Shown here piece after piece: positions 5,854 to 11,752 of a DNA stretch of 11,752 bases (position 1 is its first letter; each line of letters starts with the position of its first letter). The DNA lies in contig JAAZON010000441.1 of the NCBI GenBank assembly GCA_012797725.1, forward strand, positions 1 to 11,752, written 5' to 3'. The notes under the pieces were generated by a model. The model ran no database searches. It worked only from the letters and a program-made list of their open reading frames with translations, and was not told the origin of the DNA. Origin of the DNA: SAR324 cluster bacterium. GTDB lineage: Bacteria; Bdellovibrionota; UBA2361; JAAZON01. A program made the translations under genes and the position numbers.

Positions 5854-6543
5854 CTATCTCAATAGATTGTATTTTACTATTGCAAAGATTGCCCTGAAGC
5901 CATCTCTCCAGCCAATTTTCTTTCCCTCGGAATAAGTGCGTCCATAATAGGAAATTCCAACCTCATAAATCCTCCAATTTCCACGAGCTATCTTTGCTGT
6001 AATCTCCGGTTCAAAACCAAAACGATCTTCTTCGATTACGATCGTTTGGATTACTTCTCTCCGAAACATTTTATAACAAGTTTCCATGTCTGTAAGATTA
6101 ATATTAGTAAACATATTGGAGAGTAGTGTAAGGAACTTATTACCCACCATATGCCAGAAATAAACAACTCGGTGAGGAGCCCCACTTATGAATCTAGATC
6201 CAAATACAACATCGGCACGGTTCTTTAATATAGGTTCCATCAGAAATGAAAGTTCATTTGGATCATATTCGAGATCGGCATCTTGAACCACCAATACATC
6301 ACCAGTAGCATTCTCAAAGCCCGTACGCAGAGCAGCGCCTTTCCCCTGATTCTTCTCATGATAGACAACCTTATCCACCTTATGACAAAGTTCATTTTCC
6401 AATAATTCTCTGGTTCCATCAGTCGAGCAATCATCAACTATGATAATCTCCTTATCTTTAACCGGCGCGGCTTTTACAGCCTCGATGATTTTGTGAATGG
6501 TTTCACGTTCATTGTAACAAGGAATTATTATGGAAAGTTTCAT
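5854..6543 (-). CDS. DPM1-like polyprenyl-phosphate glycosyltransferase (GT2 family)
   Basis: Relatives of dolichol-phosphate mannose synthase transfer a nucleotide sugar onto a polyprenyl phosphate at the inner membrane's cytoplasmic face. The 229 residues carry SIIIPCYNE (4-12), VDDCSTDGT (36-44), [12 protein letters not shown] (65-76), the metal-binding DADLEYDP (88-95), GSRF (115-118), DMETCYKMF (152-160), [12 protein letters not shown] and the very typical [15 protein letters not shown] (201-215). It is the short form without C-terminal membrane helices. GAGGAA lies about 9 nt before the ATG. The gene converges on the protease gene with only 19 bp between stops. The donor sugar and lipid are not determinable here; it is clearly a different subfamily from the ALG5-like gene. 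Confidence 0.9.
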   Translation of the reverse strand: MKLSIIIPCYNERETIHKIIEAVKAAPVKDKEIIIVDDCSTDGTRELLENELCHKVDKVVYHEKNQGKGAALRTGFENATGDVLVVQDADLEYDPNELSFLMEPILKNRADVVFGSRFISGAPHRVVYFWHMVGNKFLTLLSNMFTNINLTDMETCYKMFRREVIQTIVIEEDRFGFEPEITAKIARGNWRIYEVGISYYGRTYSEGKKIGWRDGFRAIFAIVKYNLLR

Positions 6544-6608
6544 GCGCTATGGTTCCTCAAATATTTGTCAAATCTATAACCAAAATAAGAAGCAAATCAA
6601 GGATTCAC

Positions 6609-6625
6609 TTAGACCGTCTGTCTAA
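6609..6625. promoter_or_regulatory. 17-bp operator-like palindrome TTAGAC-N5-GTCTAA
   Basis: Perfect 6-bp arms around a 5-bp centre, in the 276-bp divergent gap (6544-6819) between the DPM1-like gene and the MBL gene. The TAGAC..GTCTA shape resembles operators of some TetR-family repressors. No regulator gene is in the window. The rest of the gap is AT-rich, with short palindromes at 6558-6567 and 6797-6806 and no convincing promoter pair. Confidence 0.35.
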
Positions 6626-6819
6626 TTTCAATTCCATATCAAAAGAGCCTTTATTTGTATGTCGGTAAAATATCAGTTATAACACTTAAAGTTCGATCGC
6701 TTGAGCTTGATGGCAAAATAGCTGTCGCGCGTCATTTTCTCGGCATCATTTAATTTTTCAAAAGCAATAGGAATTTTGGCAGATGCCTAGATTGAAAACT
6801 TAAGTTCTGTTTTGTCTAC

Positions 6820-7704
6820 GTGAATTTAAGCATGAGAAACCTCCGCTGGCTCATTTTCTGTTTTCTTTTATTGCTTTCGTCTCCATACAAAGCAAGCTCC
6901 GAAACAAAACCCCTCACTCTTGATTTTATTTATGTTGGAGATGGAGACTCTATTTTGATTCAGACGCCAGAATTTCATTCGATTTTGATTGATACTGGCA
7001 ATTTGTTAAGTGGCTTTGACGTAGTTGAGCATCTAAAATTGCAAGGGATCAGAAAATTGGATGCTCTTATCCTAACCCATCCCCATCTGGATCATATTGG
7101 TGGAGTTTTTGCCGCAATGAGGCTTTTCAAAGTCACCAAGGTATTTGATAATGGCGAAGCTCAAGATGGAGACGGCGTTTATAAGGACATAAGTCGATGG
7201 TACAGGCAACTTGTACGCGCTGACCCTAACTACGAAGAGCTATATCAAGCCAAAGAGCTTCGTTTTGGTGATCTGAAGATCCGAGTTTTGTGGCCACCAA
7301 AGCAAAGGGTCTATTCCGATTGGAATACAAATTCCCTTGTTTTGCAACTTCAGTATGGCGCATTTAAGGCTTTATTGATGGGGGATGCAAACAAAGCTAC
7401 TGAAAAAGCCTTAATTGAATCTAAGCTTATTCTAGATGAGACTCTGTCGTTATTGAAAGCCGGGCATCATGGGGCCAAAGATACAGCTTCTGTCAAGTTT
7501 TTAAAGAAGAGCAAAGCAAAGATTGTGCTAATCAGCAGCGCAATTGATAGTCCCAAAGACTATCCAGATTCCCGAACTCTTAAGCGTTATCAGGAACACG
7601 GAGCGACCCTTTTCCGAACCGACGAAGGAGGAACTATTCGATTTGAGGCTTATCCTTCTGGTTCTTTGCACGTAATTCAAAACGGTAAAATTGAAGTTTT
7701 TTAA
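6820..7704 (+). CDS. Exported ComEC-type metallo-beta-lactamase-fold hydrolase
   Basis: A stand-alone protein resembling the C-terminal MBL domain of the DNA-uptake protein ComEC/Rec2, without its channel domain. After a signal peptide (hydrophobic to about residue 22, cleavage near KASS) come DFIYVGDGDSILIQ (35-48), ILIDTG, the metal-binding THPHLDHIGG (His87, His89, Asp91, His92), NTNSLVLQLQYG, LLMGDA (Asp189), LKAGHHGA (His216) and FRTDEGGTI. The metal-ligand set appears complete, so it should be an active hydrolase outside the cytoplasm, probably a phosphoesterase or nuclease; the substrate is unknown. Start is uncertain: GTG at 6820, or ATG at 6832, which gives a better-shaped signal peptide (MRNLRW). 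Neither has a clear ribosome binding site. Confidence 0.88.
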   Translation: MNLSMRNLRWLIFCFLLLLSSPYKASSETKPLTLDFIYVGDGDSILIQTPEFHSILIDTGNLLSGFDVVEHLKLQGIRKLDALILTHPHLDHIGGVFAAMRLFKVTKVFDNGEAQDGDGVYKDISRWYRQLVRADPNYEELYQAKELRFGDLKIRVLWPPKQRVYSDWNTNSLVLQLQYGAFKALLMGDANKATEKALIESKLILDETLSLLKAGHHGAKDTASVKFLKKSKAKIVLISSAIDSPKDYPDSRTLKRYQEHGATLFRTDEGGTIRFEAYPSGSLHVIQNGKIEVF

Positions 7705-7916
7705 TAATTAAATATCAGATTTGAGTAATCACGTCTTGCTAATAGTAATTGAATAAAGAGATCACTATGACGCCTGTTGTAAACAAATAGATCTTCACCG
7801 TCGACGATCTTATCGCTACCTAAATATTAAGTTTAAGCATTCTTTGCTTATTGACCAACTAACTATCTCAATTTAAATTACACTTAGTTTGTACAAGGTT
7901 TAAGTAACTTGAAGCC

Positions 7917-9440
7917 ATGCCGGAAGTTTGTGCCCCAGTTACCACGGGTGATATCCCCCTTCATATGGGAGGAGCGGGCATTGTTGGCTTTGATTTCGGC
8001 TCCTCAAGAAAGAACCTCGACTCATTTCTTAAAAATTTCGAAAGCTGTTTTTGTTGTTTAGATGAAATGCACCGCCTGAAAGAAATTTGGCAGGCCTTTG
8101 GTGTCCGTAGTACTTCCCTTGCTCATAATCCCGAATTAGGGAATGTTTTGCATTATTTCGATCACAAGCGCTATGAACATAGTATTGGAGTCGGAAGACG
8201 GGCTGCGTATCTGGCGATGAATCTAGGTTGGAATGCTTACGCGGTGCGTGTAGCCGCAGCTGTTGGTTATTTTCATGATATAGCTGTTCCTAGTTTTTGC
8301 CACATTGGGGAACGAGTTCTTAAAGCATATGGATTTGAGGATTTTGATCATGATCTTTATTCGGCTTTTATAGTCTCACAAGCCCACTTCAAAAAGGATA
8401 TATTTGATAATCTTGGAATCAGGCAAGAAGATGTTGTAGCTGCTCTTATTGCAGATTCCCTTCCTGAAAAGCTTCCGAAATTTTTTGGAATGCGGGAAAA
8501 ACTTAAAGATCTTGGGCTTCCCACTGATTGTGTATTGGATCTTGAATCCTTGGATCTTGGCTTATTAGATCGGTGGAGACCTTTAAGCGAATTAGTCCAG
8601 CATTATTCTGATATTTTTGATTATATAATAAGAGACACGCATAACAGCCCTCCTAATATTTTAAACCGTGACAAAGTAAATAAATGGGTGGAGCAAGCTC
8701 AAGGTGTTTTTGGACTTGACCCTTTCGGGAATCTCACCATCTCGAACCTGGAACCAATTGCAAAAGTCTTAAAAGCCCTGATGAACAAAGAAAAACAATC
8801 CGCCTTGTCAATAAGAACCGCTTGGGCCAATCAAAGACTTTTCTATGCACTGAAAAGCTGTGGAATTACCGAAAGAGAGATAATCTGTGGCACTGATTGT
8901 GCCCTTTTGGAAAGAATTGCTGATGAAGAAAGAACTTACTTCGAAGATGGAATTGATAGATATTTTAGAGAAGCTATCCGAATTAAGCCTACAAGAAACA
9001 ATTCCCAAAGCAGAGGTCTGAGCGCTCTTACTCACGAATTGACGCAAAAAATCGCTGAATATTGTGAAAGTCTACAAGATCGCTCCTTGGCATGGGATAA
9101 AGACATAATCATCAGTTCTACTCCTCCATTTAATAAACACTTTACATTCACCTTGACTGGAGACGCTCCTAAGCAACTTGCTTCGCAAAAACATTTGGAA
9201 ATTGAACTTAATAAACATCAAGATCCCCGGTATCAAGGAGAGCCTATATCTTCTTATTTAATAAGAGAGAAGGGAGATCCCATGACAGTCCATTTCTCTG
9301 TGGTGGGAACACAGCAGATTTCTATTGCTGTGAAAAAAAAAGCAAGTGGAGAGTTGGTGGATGCGGTAAGAGCAATTTCATTGCATTTACTCCAAGATCC
9401 AAAATTCAAGCATTCCTATGAAGAAGTTTCTAATCCTTGA
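7917..9440 (+). CDS. SAMHD1/EF1143-like HD-domain dNTP hydrolase homologue
   Basis: Proteins of this group cleave the triphosphate from deoxynucleotides in the cytoplasm. The 507 residues contain R85-Y-E-H88-SIGVG, matching SAMHD1 RFEHSLGVG; H120-D121 in YFHDIAVPSFCH; and D232-IFDYIIRD240, matching the SAMHD1 segment with metal ligand Asp311, Tyr315 and Asp319. The four metal ligands H, HD and D are thus all present. The SAMHD1 HDLGHGPFSH stretch reads HDIAVPSFCH here, so its middle histidine (H210) is Val124. Residues 1-60 and the last 150 or so (about 350-507) match nothing I recognise. There is no signal peptide. GAAG 2 nt before the ATG is a poor ribosome binding site; Met17 is an alternative start. 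The 212-bp gap before it (7705-7916) shows no gene or clear promoter. Substrate is inference. Confidence 0.75.
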   Translation: MPEVCAPVTTGDIPLHMGGAGIVGFDFGSSRKNLDSFLKNFESCFCCLDEMHRLKEIWQAFGVRSTSLAHNPELGNVLHYFDHKRYEHSIGVGRRAAYLAMNLGWNAYAVRVAAAVGYFHDIAVPSFCHIGERVLKAYGFEDFDHDLYSAFIVSQAHFKKDIFDNLGIRQEDVVAALIADSLPEKLPKFFGMREKLKDLGLPTDCVLDLESLDLGLLDRWRPLSELVQHYSDIFDYIIRDTHNSPPNILNRDKVNKWVEQAQGVFGLDPFGNLTISNLEPIAKVLKALMNKEKQSALSIRTAWANQRLFYALKSCGITEREIICGTDCALLERIADEERTYFEDGIDRYFREAIRIKPTRNNSQSRGLSALTHELTQKIAEYCESLQDRSLAWDKDIIISSTPPFNKHFTFTLTGDAPKQLASQKHLEIELNKHQDPRYQGEPISSYLIREKGDPMTVHFSVVGTQQISIAVKKKASGELVDAVRAISLHLLQDPKFKHSYEEVSNP

Positions 9441-10891
9441 GCAAGCAGATTCAAGAACTGCACAACTTTTTTATTTCTCACGTTCACTGGAACTATCTTT
9501 GATAAGCCTTTCATATTATCGCAACTCAAAACTGCTCGAAGAAATACCCTTTGGGTCGCTTTAGCATTTGGCTTAATCAGAACATTTATTTTTTGTCTTT
9601 TGGCTCCGCTTTCTATCGCATAACTAACTATCCTTTTAGCCCGCTTGAATATTCTATTTGTATTCAAATAAGCTTCGCGGCTCGAGCCATAGAGTTCCAT
9701 GTTGCATGTTCCAGAGATATTACCTCCAGGAGTTAGGGTGGCCTGGAAACGTCCTTTGTTTGAATATGATACATTAATTAAAGAGACAGTTGGAGTAGCA
9801 ATACTAAGGCATGTGCCATATGAATCAATATAATTATTAATTTCCTGAACACTGAAGTTTGAGAATTCTCTGGGGTTGGAACTCAGATTAGCCATCATTA
9901 TCCCAGATTCAGTATGCGTCGCTCCAAGCCCATGCGCAATTTCATGGGCTGTAATAATTGCTTGCACCGGTGATGGAAAATACTGGGTGAGTCCATAGCT
10001 ATAAGCCCCTCCTTCTCTGCAGAAAGCTCCAACAAAGGAAAGGCCAACCATTCCGATCGGTTTCACCGTTTTACCTGTGAACAAATGATAAGCATTAGCA
10101 GCCTTAAGATGGCCATATGAATTATTATAAACCCGAAATTGATTCAGAAGAGTCTCCCCATCAGAGCTTGTATACGGTTGAGAATCATTGTTAAAGGTTT
10201 CAATGGCTTTGACACTTATTTTTATGTTAAGTTGACTCAAGAATATACTGTCAACTGTATTCAATAGACTCTCTATCTCTCCAAATGTGTTAGACCCATA
10301 GATCTTATAGAATTCAAAATCAGAGTCTGCGCTTATCGAAAGGACTAAGGTCTGTCGAAGTTGCGCAAGGGCTGCAGCGAAAGCGCCAGATATCTGCTGC
10401 TCAGTCAGATTCAGATCAAGTTCGGCTGCCCCACACTTGAAGCGTCTAAAGGAGGAAACAAATCGCGTAGTAGCCTCAGTTCTTGTTTTCCTCAGATCTC
10501 TAGTCAAAGATATAAGACGACCCCTCCGCCGACCATGGAAAGTCACCCTAAGCCTTCCATTCATAATATCAGCACTTGCTCGACTAATTCGGTTTTTGTG
10601 GATTCGAACCAGAGAACCCTTGTAAAGAACTGGTCTCTTCCCCCCATAAACACCTGTCCCATTTACCCAATAGCTTGGGGGTTCTGTTTCCACCACTTTC
10701 CTGAATACTATCTCATCAAGCCCTTCAACATGAACAACACGAACTATCAGTAAAGGTTCAGATGTGGGAGACAAAGACTTATAGCTAAATGACAAGGATC
10801 CCTTGAATGGACTCTCTAACGCATAAACTCTGGAATTTTTAGCGCCAAGGCCAAGAAGAGAAAGGAAGAGAATGATTCTTAAGACTTTCAT
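9416..10891 (-). CDS. Exported ADAM/reprolysin-like zinc metalloprotease (metzincin, M12 type)
   Basis: The 491 residues begin with a signal peptide (hydrophobic to about 16, cleavage near 24-25). A prodomain-like beta-rich region of about 125 residues follows, ending in FKCGA (Cys153), which resembles the cysteine switch of ADAM and MMP prodomains. The catalytic domain starts near 180 and shows the adamalysin blocks HLFTGKTV, GMVGLSFVGAFC, GGAYSYGLTQ, the zinc site H316-E-I-A-H320-GLGATH326, and the Met-turn at M332/M333. Cys291 and Cys361 could form the usual disulfide. Residues 370-491 form an unrecognised beta-rich basic domain with two cysteines. It probably acts in the periplasm or outside the cell. 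The last 25 bp overlap the 3' end of the HD gene. No good ribosome binding site is visible. Confidence 0.9.
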   Translation of the reverse strand: MKVLRIILFLSLLGLGAKNSRVYALESPFKGSLSFSYKSLSPTSEPLLIVRVVHVEGLDEIVFRKVVETEPPSYWVNGTGVYGGKRPVLYKGSLVRIHKNRISRASADIMNGRLRVTFHGRRRGRLISLTRDLRKTRTEATTRFVSSFRRFKCGAAELDLNLTEQQISGAFAAALAQLRQTLVLSISADSDFEFYKIYGSNTFGEIESLLNTVDSIFLSQLNIKISVKAIETFNNDSQPYTSSDGETLLNQFRVYNNSYGHLKAANAYHLFTGKTVKPIGMVGLSFVGAFCREGGAYSYGLTQYFPSPVQAIITAHEIAHGLGATHTESGIMMANLSSNPREFSNFSVQEINNYIDSYGTCLSIATPTVSLINVSYSNKGRFQATLTPGGNISGTCNMELYGSSREAYLNTNRIFKRAKRIVSYAIESGAKRQKINVLIKPNAKATQRVFLRAVLSCDNMKGLSKIVPVNVRNKKVVQFLNLLAQGLETSS

Positions 10892-11075
10892 TGCTACACA
10901 ACTTCAGAAAATTAGCTATACATGCCGTCGTCCATTTACAAACTCAATCATTTAAGATCTCTTTCCTTTTCCGGGAATTATTAAAGTTTACTACCACCTT
11001 TGTTTAAGCTTAAAATCTTGAGAGCCAACTAAGTCGTAAGCTATGGGCAGGGTACGAATCGTTAACAGTTATTCA

Positions 11076-11752
11076 TTATACCACCTCCTCAACTGCTTGC
11101 AAAGAAAGTTGAAGCTCTGTCACCCCTCTGTAGGTACTACGCTCTGCTTTTGCTGCCACATTAACCTTCTTTCCCTTAACCAAGGCAGGATGGCTCGTAT
11201 GACGCCAAAGCAATCCTGGTATAAAATATCTTCCATTACTTAAAATCACCTTTAGGTGGGTATTCTTAATTTCATGAACATCAACCACTTCAAGATCTGA
11301 TATCAACATAAGTGGAGAAGGATTGGCGACTCCAAACGGTGCAAATGAATTCAATTCACTAATAAGGTTTGTGTTTATATTTGATAATCTTATTTCCGTA
11401 TCCACTAATGAGACAGGTTCAAGATTCAAATCCTTAAGACGCCTGGCGCACTCCTCCTCGAAGGCTTTCTTAAACTCCTCAAGTTTTGACTCTTCAACCG
11501 AAAGGCCTCCAGCTCCCTCATGACCTCCATATTTGATCAAGACCCCTGCAATCGCTGTAAGACACTCAATTACGTTAAATCCCTTGATTCCTCTTACGGA
11601 GCCGCGAAAGACCCCTTCCGCATCGAATCCCAACACGACCGCTGGACGGTAATAAATTTCTGTTAATCGCTGAGCAACTATCCCAACAATTCCAGTATGA
11701 AAGTCACGTTGTGCTATAACTATTCCTGCTGGTAGAGAGTCCTGATCTGTAA
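11076..11752 (-). CDS. recJ: RecJ single-strand DNA 5'-3' exonuclease, C-terminal part (5' end beyond window)
   Basis: RecJ degrades single-stranded DNA from 5' ends in recombination and mismatch repair. The visible 224 codons are open to the right edge; the DHH catalytic domain lies outside. Seen are the DHHA1 substrate-binding segment (HTGIVGIVAQRLTEIYYRPA, GSVRGIKGFNV and KYGGHEGAGGLSVE, where the family usually has GGHxxAAG) and the linker motif PFGVANPSP. A C-terminal OB-fold follows with LKVILSNG and the closing STYRGVTELQLSLQAVE. It ends normally at a TAA. The 184-bp gap downstream (10892-11075), before the metalloprotease gene on the same strand, holds no clear terminator or promoter. 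Confidence 0.95.
   Translation of the reverse strand, partial: TDQDSLPAGIVIAQRDFHTGIVGIVAQRLTEIYYRPAVVLGFDAEGVFRGSVRGIKGFNVIECLTAIAGVLIKYGGHEGAGGLSVEESKLEEFKKAFEEECARRLKDLNLEPVSLVDTEIRLSNINTNLISELNSFAPFGVANPSPLMLISDLEVVDVHEIKNTHLKVILSNGRYFIPGLLWRHTSHPALVKGKKVNVAAKAERSTYRGVTELQLSLQAVEEVV

Noticed and set aside
6371..6379. DnaA-box-like TTATCCACC
   Set aside because: Eight of nine bases match, but it is isolated inside the DPM1-like coding region.
7834..7850. Hairpin TAAGCA-N5-TGCTTA before the HD gene
   Set aside because: Only a 6-bp AT-rich stem with no T-run; not convincing as a terminator or regulator.
10361..10753. 130-codon open frame on plus
   Set aside because: Antisense to the metalloprotease gene, whose protein shows clear family motifs; the plus-strand product shows none.
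10916..10951. Eleven-residue minus-strand ORF upstream of the metalloprotease gene
   Set aside because: It has a purine-rich stretch upstream, but nothing indicates attenuation or a leader function, and such short frames are common by chance.
11003..11014. Palindrome TTTAAGCTTAAA downstream of recJ
   Set aside because: A perfect 12-bp palindrome, but AT-rich around a HindIII-type core, with no supporting promoter or terminator.

Overview
The window comes from a Gram-negative bacterium. YidC has the long periplasmic domain of Gram-negative family members, and there is a lipobox-bearing secreted protease and an exported metalloprotease. The base composition is AT-leaning. A lineage near the former Deltaproteobacteria or Bdellovibrionota is my guess from gene order and the secreted proteases; no single marker proves it.

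Left region (1-3824, all minus strand): the conserved cluster rpmH - rnpA - yidD - yidC - mnmE, tightly packed (gaps of 1-9 bp, with rnpA overlapping the end of rpmH by 68 bp). It makes ribosomal protein L34, the RNase P protein, the membrane-insertion factors YidD and YidC, and the tRNA wobble-uridine GTPase MnmE, which runs off the left edge. L34 (53 codons) and the true 3' end of mnmE are easily missed.

Centre (3825-4257): a 433-bp divergent intergenic region between rpmH (minus) and a glycosyltransferase (plus). It holds one perfect and two near-consensus DnaA boxes, a perfect FNR-type half-site pair, a 14-bp palindrome, a 10-bp long-range inverted repeat just ahead of rpmH, and overlapping hairpins. 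In many bacteria dnaA and oriC sit beside rpmH. Here dnaA is not adjacent, but the region looks like a remnant or functional origin.

Right region (4258-11752): an accessory-looking set. An ALG5-like polyprenyl-phosphate glucosyltransferase and a trypsin-fold lipoprotein form a two-gene plus-strand unit. It converges on a DPM1-like glycosyltransferase on the minus strand. Then come, on plus, an exported ComEC-type metallo-beta-lactamase-fold protein and a SAMHD1/EF1143-like HD phosphohydrolase. The HD gene overlaps tail-to-tail with an exported ADAM/reprolysin-like metalloprotease on the minus strand. The 3' part of recJ (minus) closes the window.

The two sugar transferases suggest lipid-linked sugar donors for envelope glycosylation, and the two proteases and the MBL protein act outside the cytoplasm. 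I found no sequence evidence that the accessory genes form one dedicated system. No tRNA, rRNA, IS element, CRISPR array or convincing intrinsic terminator was found.
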